A stretch of DNA of 20,480 nucleotides from Actinomycetes bacterium (GTDB taxonomy: Bacteria; Actinomycetota; Actinomycetes; Actinomycetales; Cellulomonadaceae), in contig JAEYUL010000081.1 in assembly GCA_023432565.1 (NCBI GenBank), positions 1-20,480 of the forward strand. The letters are read 5' to 3'. Below are positions 12,889 to 19,873 of this stretch, piece by piece; within the stretch, counting starts at the first letter, position 1, and each line of letters begins with the position of its first letter. The translations under genes and the position numbers were made by a program. The notes under the pieces were generated by a model. It worked only from the letters and a program-made list of their open reading frames with translations, ran no database searches and had not been told where the DNA came from.

Positions 12889-14031
12889 ATGGCCACCAGC
12901 ACGGCGACAGCACGCCGCGACAACGTCCGGCGAGCCGCGAGCGGAGCGGGCGCGACCTTGGCTCTCGCCGCGGTCTCCGTGTCCGTCTCCCCCGCCGCGC
13001 ACGCCGACGACTCCTACACGGTCCGGCCGGGCGACACCGTGAGCCACATCGCGGCGCGCACCGGCGCCTCGGTCGCGTCGATCGCGCGGGTCAACGCGCT
13101 CGCGGACGCCTCGCGCATCCAGGCGGGCCAGGTCCTGAGGATCCCGTCCGCGTCCGGCCGCACGAGCAGCGCGCCCGTCAAGGCCGCGACCAGGTCGCAC
13201 ACCGTGCGTGCCGGTGAGACGGTCTCCGGCATCGCGGCCCGCGCCGGCACGACCGTCAAGGCCGTCATCGAGGCCAACGGCCTGCGCGCCGACGGCTTGA
13301 TCCTGGCCGGCCAGAAGCTGACGATCCCCGGTCGCGGCTCGTCGTCGGCCAGGTCCACGCCCGCTCCCGCACGCCCGGCCGCCACCTACACGGTGCGCGC
13401 CGGAGACACGGTCTCGGCCATCGCCGCACGGCACGGCACGACCGTCAAGGCGATCAGCACCGCGAACGGCCTCGACCACCGCGCGACCATCAGGGTCGGC
13501 CAGCAGCTCACGCTCGCGAAGGGCACCTCGACCCCCGCACGCGGGCTCGTCGGCGACACCTTCGAAGGCCGGACCTACGCACGCGACGTGGTGGACGCAG
13601 CGAACGCCAACAAGCGCGCGCTGCTCGCGGCCGGCGTGCCGTCGAAGGCGACCATGCAGGCCAAGGTCGCCGCGACCGCGCGCGGCTACGGCTTGGACCC
13701 GGCGCTCGCGCAGGCCATCGCGTTCCAGGAGTCGGGGTTCAACCACACCGCGGTCTCACCTGCCAACGCGATCGGCACGATGCAGGTCATCCCCTCGTCC
13801 GGCGACTGGGCCTCGAGCATCGTCGGCCGTGAGCTCGACCTGCTGGACCCCGACGACAACGTGACCGCGGGCGTCGTCATCCTGCGCGCCCTCGTACGGA
13901 CCTCGCCCGACCTTCCGAGCGCCATCGCGGGCTACTACCAGGGTGCGGCGTCGGTGCGTCGGTACGGCATGTTCGCCGACACGCGCCGCTACGTCGCCAA
14001 CGTCCAGACCCTCATGACGCGATTTCGCTGA
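12889..14031 (+). CDS. Secreted LysM (x3) lytic transglycosylase-like peptidoglycan hydrolase
   Basis: A 380-residue exported protein. The signal peptide has basic residues, a hydrophobic core (about 19-34) and a probable cleavage after AHA (39). Three LysM repeats follow: 43-85 (YTVRPGDTVSHIAARTGAS), 104-147 (HTVRAGETVSGIAARAG) and 167-209 (YTVRAGDTVSAIAARHG), joined by Ser/Pro/Ala linkers. The C-terminal domain (about 252-380) is a goose-lysozyme/SLT-type fold with the catalytic-glutamate motif AFQESGFNHTAVSP (Glu281), then AIGTMQVIP (294-302) and AGYYQGAASVRRYG. It should bind peptidoglycan through LysM and cut the glycan strand. The start is ATG 12889, with GAGGGGG upstream. A longer frame from 12706 would run backwards over the Rv2175c promoter and lacks signal-peptide character. 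It sits between the regulator gene and the PASTA kinase gene. Confidence 0.88.
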   Translation: MATSTATARRDNVRRAASGAGATLALAAVSVSVSPAAHADDSYTVRPGDTVSHIAARTGASVASIARVNALADASRIQAGQVLRIPSASGRTSSAPVKAATRSHTVRAGETVSGIAARAGTTVKAVIEANGLRADGLILAGQKLTIPGRGSSSARSTPAPARPAATYTVRAGDTVSAIAARHGTTVKAISTANGLDHRATIRVGQQLTLAKGTSTPARGLVGDTFEGRTYARDVVDAANANKRALLAAGVPSKATMQAKVAATARGYGLDPALAQAIAFQESGFNHTAVSPANAIGTMQVIPSSGDWASSIVGRELDLLDPDDNVTAGVVILRALVRTSPDLPSAIAGYYQGAASVRRYGMFADTRRYVANVQTLMTRFR

Positions 14032-14140
14032 CGTGCCCGGCGATCCCCCAGGCCAGCAACCGCCCGCGGGGCCGTCAGGTCCACGCGACCACGCCGACGT
14101 GACGAGGGCCGCAATCCCGGGCCCCGGCACGCCTCGAACG

Positions 14141-14152
14141 TAGACTCGCCGC
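14141..14152 (+). promoter_or_regulatory. Leaderless promoter -10 (TAGACT) of the PASTA kinase gene
   Basis: TAGACT (14141-14146) plus 6 bases (CGCCGC) precede GTG 14153. There is no Shine-Dalgarno. It lies in a 121-base gap after lysM that otherwise shows no gene and no clear terminator. Confidence 0.6.
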
Positions 14153-16180
14153 GTGGGAAGCACCGTCACCGATCCGCTCGTCGGCCGCCTGGTCGACGGC
14201 AGGTACGAGATCGTCTCCCGCATCGCCCGTGGCGGCATGGCCACCGTGTACCTCGCGGTCGACCGACGTCTCGACCGCGACGTCGCCCTCAAGGTCATGC
14301 ACGCCCACCTCGCGGAGGGGACGTCGGGCGCCGACTTCATCGCGCGGTTCCGCCGCGAGGCGCGCGCCGCCGCCCGGCTGACGCACCCGGGCCTCGTCTC
14401 GGTCTACGACCAGGGTGTCGACGGCGAGACCAGCTACCTGACGATGGAGTACGTCGACGGGGCCAACCTGCGCCGCCGCCTCGCCGAGCAGGGTGCGTTG
14501 AGCGTCGAGGAGTCGCTGCGGATCGCCGAGTCGGTGCTCGACGCGCTCGCCGCCGCGCACCGCACCGCGCTGGTGCACCGTGACATCAAGCCCGAGAACG
14601 TGCTGCTCGCGACGGACGGGCGCATCAAGCTCGCCGACTTCGGCCTGGCTCGCGCCGTCACGGAGGTCACCTCCACGACGACGGGGACGGTGCTGGGCAC
14701 GGTCGCCTACCTCGCTCCCGAGCTCGTGGTGCGCGGAGCGAGCGACGCCCGCACGGACGTGTACGCGTGCGGGATCCTGCTGTACGAGATGCTCACCGGG
14801 CGGCAGCCCTTCGTCGGCGAGACGCCGATCCAGGTCGCCTTCCAGCACGTGAACAGCGACGTGCCCGCTCCGTCGGACGCGGTGGACTGGCTCCCCGTCG
14901 AGATCGACGACCTGGTCAGGGCGCTCGCCGCGCGTGAGCCGGACGACCGGCCGACCGACGCCGCCGCAGCCGCGACACTGCTGCGACGCGTGCGTGCGGA
15001 GCTCGACGCCGAGCTGCTCACCCGGCGCGCCGACGTGGCGCCGACGATCCTGCTCCCGACCGCGACCGACCCGCAGGCGACCTCGTTGCCCGACGCACCG
15101 CGGTCGGCGGCCGACGACGTGCCGGACGCCGACGACGACGGGGCCGGTGCGACGGTTCGCCTCCAGGACGTGCCGCGCGGCTCGACGGTGGCTCTGCCGA
15201 TCGGCCTCGGCGTCTCCGCGGTCCCCGCCGCGCCGCCCGAGCCCGACCCGACCGGTGCACGTTCGCCCCGGCGGCGCCGACTCGTCGCGATCGCGCTCAT
15301 CGCGCTCGTCGTCCTGGTCACGTCGGGTGCGGGCTGGTGGTACGTCGTGGCCGGTCCGGGTGCCTACACCACCGTCCCGGCGATCTCGGGCACGAGCGCG
15401 GAGGCCGCGAAGGCCGCACTCGACGCCGTGGGCCTCGACGCCAGCACGACGTCCGACTTCTCGACCGACGTGCCGAAGGGCCTCGTCGTGACCTCGGACC
15501 CGGCTCCGGGCGAGCGTGTGCGCAAGGACGGCACCGTCGAGATCACCGTGTCGAAGGGCCCGGACTACGTCGCGGTGCCCGAGGGCGTGGTGGGCGTGCT
15601 GCAGGCGGACGCCGAGGCCGCACTGCGCGCCGCGGACCTCGAGGTCGAGTACGCCGCAGCGGCCTACGACGACGATGCCGGGCTCGGGATCGTGCTGTCG
15701 GCCGAGCTGCCGGACGGCGACCCGGCCAAGGCCGGAGCGCAGGTCGTGCGCCACTCGGTCGTCACGCTCACGGTGTCGAAGGGCCCCGCCCCCGTGACCG
15801 TCGTCTCCGTCGTCGGCGCGTCGCTCGAGGACGCGAAGTCCCAGCTCGACGACCTCGGCCTCAAGGTCAAGACGACCGAGGAGTTCAGCGACGACGTCAA
15901 GGCCGGCGTCGTGATCCGGCAGAGCCCCGAGGACGGGACCGCCGGCCACCGCGGCGACACGGTCACTCTGGTGGTCTCGAAGGGTCCCGAGCTCTTCGAG
16001 GTCCCGAGCGTCATGCGCAACGGCGTGGGCTCGGCGACCGAGACGCTGCAGGCCGCAGGCTTCAAGGTGAAGGTCGTGCACGCCGCGACGTACTTCGGCC
16101 TCGGTTTCGTCGTGGGCCAGGAGCCCGGGGGCGGGAGCAAGCAGCCCAAGGGCACGACGATCGTCCTGACGATCACCTGA
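14153..16180 (+). CDS. pknL: PknL-type membrane Ser/Thr protein kinase with four PASTA repeats
   Basis: A 675-residue bitopic receptor kinase. The cytoplasmic kinase domain (about 18-280) shows a glycine loop ARGGMATVY (25-33), the ATP-lysine in ALKVM (Lys47), helix-C Glu69, HRDIKPEN (142-149, catalytic Asp144), DFG (162-164), a Thr-rich activation loop (170-183) and APE (188-190), so it should be active. A juxtamembrane linker of about 95 residues follows. After a basic stop RRRRR, the membrane segment spans about 376-399. Outside are four PASTA repeats (about 405-469, 471-544, 546-611 and 613-675), three of them ending in VSKGP. PASTA repeats in PknB/Stk1-type kinases bind muropeptides or lipid II. 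The name pknL rests on position beside the Rv2175c-family gene and idsA/aroG, as in M. tuberculosis; M. tuberculosis PknL itself lacks PASTA repeats. A PknB-type assignment cannot be excluded from sequence alone. Confidence 0.9.
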   Translation: MGSTVTDPLVGRLVDGRYEIVSRIARGGMATVYLAVDRRLDRDVALKVMHAHLAEGTSGADFIARFRREARAAARLTHPGLVSVYDQGVDGETSYLTMEYVDGANLRRRLAEQGALSVEESLRIAESVLDALAAAHRTALVHRDIKPENVLLATDGRIKLADFGLARAVTEVTSTTTGTVLGTVAYLAPELVVRGASDARTDVYACGILLYEMLTGRQPFVGETPIQVAFQHVNSDVPAPSDAVDWLPVEIDDLVRALAAREPDDRPTDAAAAATLLRRVRAELDAELLTRRADVAPTILLPTATDPQATSLPDAPRSAADDVPDADDDGAGATVRLQDVPRGSTVALPIGLGVSAVPAAPPEPDPTGARSPRRRRLVAIALIALVVLVTSGAGWWYVVAGPGAYTTVPAISGTSAEAAKAALDAVGLDASTTSDFSTDVPKGLVVTSDPAPGERVRKDGTVEITVSKGPDYVAVPEGVVGVLQADAEAALRAADLEVEYAAAAYDDDAGLGIVLSAELPDGDPAKAGAQVVRHSVVTLTVSKGPAPVTVVSVVGASLEDAKSQLDDLGLKVKTTEEFSDDVKAGVVIRQSPEDGTAGHRGDTVTLVVSKGPELFEVPSVMRNGVGSATETLQAAGFKVKVVHAATYFGLGFVVGQEPGGGSKQPKGTTIVLTIT

Positions 16181-16190
16181 CGCACCGACG

Positions 16191-16224
16191 ACGGGGCCGG
16201 TCCGCCGCAGCGGTCCGACCCCGT
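16191..16224. terminator. Bidirectional hairpin between pknL and aroG
   Basis: Outer stem ACGGGG/CCCCGT (16191-16196 with 16219-16224), middle CGG/CCG and inner CCGC/GCGG with loop CGCA, with single-base mismatches between. It starts 10 bases after the pknL stop and lies 28 bases after the aroG stop on the other strand, so it can serve both convergent genes. Confidence 0.75.
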
Positions 16225-16228
16225 GGCC

Positions 16229-16254
16229 GAGCATCGCTCGGTCGAGCATCGCTC
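16229..16254. repeat. Duplicated GAGCATCGCTC
   Basis: The 11-mer occurs at 16229-16239 and 16244-16254, a 15-base period. Each copy is itself a small dyad (GAGC/GCTC). The second copy includes the end of aroG. It may be a small local duplication or add to termination. Confidence 0.5.
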
Positions 16255-17605
16255 AGGAGGCGCGCAGGAGCTCCACCACCTGGAACGCCAGCTCGAGCGA
16301 CTGCTGGTGGTTCAGGCGCGGGTCGACGAGCGTCTCGTACCGCTCGGCGAGCCGCTCGTCGTCGATCTCCTCCGAGCCGCCGAGCACCTCGGTGACGTCG
16401 TCGCCCGTGAGCTCGATGTGCAGCCCGCCAGGCACCGTCCCGAGCTCGCGGTGCACCTCGAAGAACCCTGCGACCTCGTCCATCACGTCGCTGAAGCGCC
16501 GCGTCTTGTACCCGGTCGCCGACGTGATCCCGTTGCCGTGCATCGGGTCGCAGACCCACGTCACAGGACGACCATCCGCGGCGACCTTCTCGACGAGCTG
16601 CGGCAGGTGGTCACGGATCTTGCCCGCGCCCATGCGCGTGACGAACGTCAGACGCCCCGGCTCCCCCGTCGGGTTGAGCCTGTCGATGAGCGCGAGCGCG
16701 TCGTCGCCCGTCGACGTCGGGCCGAGCTTGACACCGATGGGGTTCTGCACCCGCGAGAAGTAGTCGATGTGCGCCCCGCTGAGCTCGCGGGTCCGCTCGC
16801 CGATCCAGACGAAGTGCGCCGAGCAGTCGTACGGCAGGCCGGTGCGGCTGTCGATGCGCGTCAGCGGACGCTCGTAGTCGAGCAGGAGCCCTTCGTGCGA
16901 CGAGTAGAAGTCGACGGTGCGCAGGGCGTCGAAGTCCGCGCCGCACGCGGCCATGAACCGGATCGCGCGGTCGATCTCGGCCGCGATCTCCTCGTAGCGC
17001 TTGTACGCGGGGTTCGTCGTGAAGCCCCGGTTCCACTCGTGGACGCGCAGCAGCGACGCGAAACCGCCGGTGGTGAACGCCCGGATGAGGTTCAGCGTGG
17101 ACGCCGAGGTGTGGTACGCCTCGAGCAGCCGGAGAGGGTCCGGCGTGCGTGCCTCCGGCGTGAAGTCGAAGCCGTTGATGATGTCGCCGCGGAACGCCGG
17201 CAACGTGACCCCGTCACGCGTCTCGGTGTCGGACGAGCGCGGCTTGGCGTACTGCCCCGCCATCCGGCCCATCTTGATCACCGGCAGGCTCGCGCCGTAC
17301 GTGAGGACGACGGCCATCTGGAGGATCGTCTTGATCTTGTTCCGGATGTTGTCCGCCGTGGCCTGCGCGAACGTCTCGGCGCAGTCCCCGCCCTGCAGCA
17401 GGAACGCCTCCCCCCGGCCCGCGGCGGCGAGCTGCGCACGCAGCGCGTCCGCCTCACCGGCGAACACGAGCGGAGGCAGCGCCGCGAGCCTGTCGGTCAC
17501 GCGGGCCAGCGCCTCCTGGTCCGGCCAGGCGGGCTGCTGGCCCGCCGGGAGCTCACGCCAGGCGTCGAGACCCGCGACGACGGACGGGTCGGGCTCGACG
17601 CTCAC
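16253..17605 (-). CDS. aroG: Class II 3-deoxy-7-phosphoheptulonate (DAHP) synthase
   Basis: A 450-residue enzyme of the first shikimate-pathway step: phosphoenolpyruvate plus erythrose 4-phosphate to DAHP. It is the plant/mycobacterial class II type. Visible motifs: the opening LDAWRELPAGQQPAWPD; QGGDCAE with the metal-ligand Cys74; KMGRMAGQYAKPRS (111-124; PEP-binding Arg and Lys); VKLGPTS (292-298); WVCDPMHGN (His356); LHIELTG (Glu398); and VDPRLNHQQSLELAF (Asp428). The four expected metal ligands are thus all present, so it should be active. The frame is open to 17662, but GTG 17605 is chosen because it overlaps the pfp stop as GTGA and family similarity starts there. This implies translational coupling to pfp. 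It is the counterpart of M. tuberculosis Rv2178c. A pfp-aroG operon is likely. Confidence 0.95.
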   Translation of the reverse strand: MSVEPDPSVVAGLDAWRELPAGQQPAWPDQEALARVTDRLAALPPLVFAGEADALRAQLAAAGRGEAFLLQGGDCAETFAQATADNIRNKIKTILQMAVVLTYGASLPVIKMGRMAGQYAKPRSSDTETRDGVTLPAFRGDIINGFDFTPEARTPDPLRLLEAYHTSASTLNLIRAFTTGGFASLLRVHEWNRGFTTNPAYKRYEEIAAEIDRAIRFMAACGADFDALRTVDFYSSHEGLLLDYERPLTRIDSRTGLPYDCSAHFVWIGERTRELSGAHIDYFSRVQNPIGVKLGPTSTGDDALALIDRLNPTGEPGRLTFVTRMGAGKIRDHLPQLVEKVAADGRPVTWVCDPMHGNGITSATGYKTRRFSDVMDEVAGFFEVHRELGTVPGGLHIELTGDDVTEVLGGSEEIDDERLAERYETLVDPRLNHQQSLELAFQVVELLRAS

Positions 17606-18822
17606 GAGTGACTCGCCGGGACGAGGGGCTGACCGATGTCGGCCAGCAGCTCGCCGAACCACGGCTGCGTCACGTCGAAGGCCTTGCCGCCGGCGATGCG
17701 GGGGAACTCGATCGCACGCAGCACGTCACCGCGCTCCTCGTCGTGCCCGATCACGCCGGACTCGCCGCGCAGCGCGCACTCGACCGCGAGGTCCGTCATG
17801 GACTTGATCAGGCGCAGGTCCTCGGCGTTCGCCGCGGCGGCGCGCGAGTAGTAGCCGGACTTCTGGACCATCGTCTTCTCGGCGCCGAGCTTCTCCGCGA
17901 ACTGCTTGGCGAACCACTGGCCGGGGTTGATCGTGTCCAGCTTGACGTGCCCGAACGGGTCGCGCTCCGGCGGGGTGCCGGCGGCCGTGAGCTGGTCGAC
18001 GATCTCGTGCATGCCCGCACCCTCCGACAGGAAGATGTTGACGTTGCCCTGCGTGTCCATGATCGCCTTGAGCCGCTCGGCCTCGGCGTCGATGTCGATC
18101 GCCAGCTCGGGCACGAAGACGGCGTGGATGTCCCACCGCTCACGCTTGAGGCCGATGCCCGGCACCCACTCCTGCTGATCGAGCCACTTGCGGTACTCGA
18201 CCGCCGCGGCGGCCGTGAGCCAGCCGCAGTGCCGGCCCATGACCTCGTGCACGATCAGCATGCGGGGCCCCGAACGGTGCTCGCCGATGATGTTCACGGC
18301 GAAGCCCGCAGCCTCCTCGGCAGCCGTCCAGGCGCCGAGCGACTGACGGATCGGCACCACGTCGTTGTCGATGGTCTTCGGCAGGCCGACGACCGTCAGG
18401 CCGTAGTCGTTCTCCGCGAGGTAGGCAGCCAGGTCGGCGGCAGTCGTGTTGGTGTCGTCGCCGCCGATCGTGTGCAGCACGTCCACGCCGTCGGCCTTGA
18501 GCTGCTCGGCCGCGACCTGCAGCGGGTCCTGGCCCTCGGCGACGAGACCGCGCTTGACGCAGTCCTTGGCGTTCGTCAGCTTCACGCGCGAGTTGCCGAT
18601 GGGCGAGCCGCCGAAGCGGTGCAGGATGCCGGCGTGCTTGCGCGTCTCGGCGTCGACGACGATCTTGTCCCCGCGCAGCAGCCCGTAGTACCCGTGCTCG
18701 TAGGCGATGATCTCGACGTCCGGAGCGATCTCCGTGTAGCGCTCGATGAGCCCACCGACGGCGGACGACAGGCACGGGGCGAAGCCACCCGCGGTGAGGA
18801 GGGCGACGCGACGGACCGACAT
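17602..18822 (-). CDS. pfp: 6-phosphofructokinase, PPi-dependent type
   Basis: A 406-residue group of phosphofructokinases that phosphorylate fructose 6-phosphate. Motifs: LLTAGGFAPCLSSAVGG (8-24), TIGGDDTNT (118-126), PKTIDND (148-154, Asp152 the catalytic base) and MGRHCGW (195-201). In E. coli ATP-PFK the two donor-determining positions are Gly104 and Gly124; here they are Asp123 (GGDD) and Lys149 (PKT), the pattern of pyrophosphate-dependent enzymes. PPi as phosphate donor is therefore likely, and the reaction would be reversible. The ATG at 18822 has GGAAGG 8 bases upstream; a GTG three codons earlier overlaps that Shine-Dalgarno and is rejected. Its TGA overlaps the aroG start. Confidence 0.9.
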   Translation of the reverse strand: MSVRRVALLTAGGFAPCLSSAVGGLIERYTEIAPDVEIIAYEHGYYGLLRGDKIVVDAETRKHAGILHRFGGSPIGNSRVKLTNAKDCVKRGLVAEGQDPLQVAAEQLKADGVDVLHTIGGDDTNTTAADLAAYLAENDYGLTVVGLPKTIDNDVVPIRQSLGAWTAAEEAAGFAVNIIGEHRSGPRMLIVHEVMGRHCGWLTAAAAVEYRKWLDQQEWVPGIGLKRERWDIHAVFVPELAIDIDAEAERLKAIMDTQGNVNIFLSEGAGMHEIVDQLTAAGTPPERDPFGHVKLDTINPGQWFAKQFAEKLGAEKTMVQKSGYYSRAAAANAEDLRLIKSMTDLAVECALRGESGVIGHDEERGDVLRAIEFPRIAGGKAFDVTQPWFGELLADIGQPLVPASHS

Positions 18823-18869
18823 GACAAACACCTTCCGTAGAGCTGCAGGGGCTCCCTGCTGGGACGCTG

Positions 18870-18884
18870 GCGACCCTAGGTCGC
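18870..18884 (-). promoter_or_regulatory. Candidate pfp -10 (TAGGGT) inside a dyad
   Basis: On the minus strand TAGGGT (18878-18873) lies about 50 bases before the pfp ATG. It is embedded in the inverted repeat GCGACC-CTA-GGTCGC (18870-18884), which could be an operator covering the -10. No clear -35. Confidence 0.35.
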
Positions 18885-18920
18885 GTTCTGCACAGACGGC
18901 CAGGACCTTCAGCGGCGCTG

Positions 18921-18946
18921 GTCGCGGGACCTGGCGTCCCGGCGAC
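18921..18946 (-). terminator. Probable hairpin terminator after plsC
   Basis: Stem GTCG-CGGGAC with GTCCCG-(G)-CGAC, 10 bp with one bulge, loop CTGGC. It lies 28 bases after the plsC stop on the minus strand and upstream of the pfp promoter region, so it separates plsC from pfp-aroG. Confidence 0.55.
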
Positions 18947-18973
18947 GACGCCCGCGCGAGGCGGCCGACTCCG

Positions 18974-19774
18974 TCATCCTACTGACGGCTCGGCGTCGTC
19001 CTGAGGCGGTACCGGAACCTGGACGTCGGGTGCCGGACGGCCGCCGGGGGCGGCCGCACGCGGCTCCTCGGCCGCGGGCTGCGACTCGTCGACCCCCGCG
19101 GCGATGCGCGCCTTCTGCGTGGCCGCGTACACGTCGACGTACTCCTGACCGGACAGGCTCATGATCGCGTACATGATCTCGTCGGTCACCGACCGCAGGA
19201 TGAAGCGGTCGTTCTCCATGCCCTTGTAGCGCGAGAAGTCCATGGGCTCGCCGATGACCATGCCGATCCGCATGATCTTCGGGATCCGCTTGCCGACCGG
19301 CTGGGCGATGTTCGTGCCGATCATCGCGACCGGGATCACCGGGGCGCCCGACTCGAGGGCAAGACGTGCGATGCCGGTCTTGCCGCGGTAGAGCCGCCCG
19401 TCAGGACTACGGGTGCCCTCCGGGTAGATGCCGAACAGGTCTCCCTGCTCGAGCCGCCGCAGGCCCGTGCGCAGCGCGGCCTCGCTCGCCTTGCCGCCAC
19501 CACGGTCGACCGGGATCGTCCCGACACCGCGCATGAACCCCGCGGTCAGCCGACCCTTGAGGCCGCGACCGGTGAAGTACTCCTGCTTGCCGATGAACAC
19601 GAGCTCGCGGTCGAGCATGAGGGGCAGGAAGAACGAGTCGATGACGGCCAGGTGGTTGCTCGCGAGGATCGCCGCCCCCTCCGCAGGTACGTTCTGCGCC
19701 CCGCGGATCCACGGGCGGTAGACGAGGTGCAGCAACGGACCCACGAAGATCCGCTTCATCAACCAGTAGAACAA
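18974..19774 (-). CDS. 1-acyl-sn-glycerol-3-phosphate acyltransferase (PlsC family)
   Basis: A 266-residue membrane-associated acyltransferase, probably making phosphatidic acid from lysophosphatidic acid or acylating a related lipid. The HX4D motif is NHLAVIDSFFLP (His41, Asp46). The second block is GTIPVDRGGG (85-94), the third is IYPEGTRSPDG (116-126), and the fourth is the VIPVAMIGTN strand (146-155). A hydrophobic N-terminus contacts the membrane, and the last 40 residues are a Pro/Ala/Glu-rich tail. The start is taken as TTG 19774 because GGAAGG lies 7 bases upstream and the protein then opens LFYWLMKRIFVGPL, typical of actinobacterial members. The alternative is GTG 19792, six codons earlier, but the Shine-Dalgarno would then be inside the gene. 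It is the likely counterpart of M. tuberculosis Rv2182c. Confidence 0.88.
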   Translation of the reverse strand: MFYWLMKRIFVGPLLHLVYRPWIRGAQNVPAEGAAILASNHLAVIDSFFLPLMLDRELVFIGKQEYFTGRGLKGRLTAGFMRGVGTIPVDRGGGKASEAALRTGLRRLEQGDLFGIYPEGTRSPDGRLYRGKTGIARLALESGAPVIPVAMIGTNIAQPVGKRIPKIMRIGMVIGEPMDFSRYKGMENDRFILRSVTDEIMYAIMSLSGQEYVDVYAATQKARIAAGVDESQPAAEEPRAAAPGGRPAPDVQVPVPPQDDAEPSVG

Positions 19775-19857
19775 GGGGTCACCTTCCTGCACCGTCGACG
19801 GCCCGGACCGCCTGGACGGCCGTTCGGCCGCCGCGGACCGTCGGGACCGCAGGTCCG

Positions 19858-19873
19858 ACTCTAGAGTGCTCTC
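19858..19873 (+). promoter_or_regulatory. Palindromic divergent promoter core ACTCTAGAGT with a leaderless +-strand start
   Basis: TAGAGT (19862-19867) plus 6 bases (GCTCTC) precede ATG 19874, the leaderless geometry. The hexamer is part of the perfect 10-base palindrome ACTCTAGAGT (19858-19867), so the minus strand also reads TAGAGT, toward plsC. The 99-base divergent gap also has the inverted repeat CGGCCG-TT-CGGCCG (19817-19830). Confidence 0.6.

Noticed and set aside
14075..16249. A 724-codon - frame opposite the PASTA kinase
   Set aside because: Antisense to an unambiguous kinase with complete motifs; composition rich in Arg, Gly, His and Asp as in other shadow frames.
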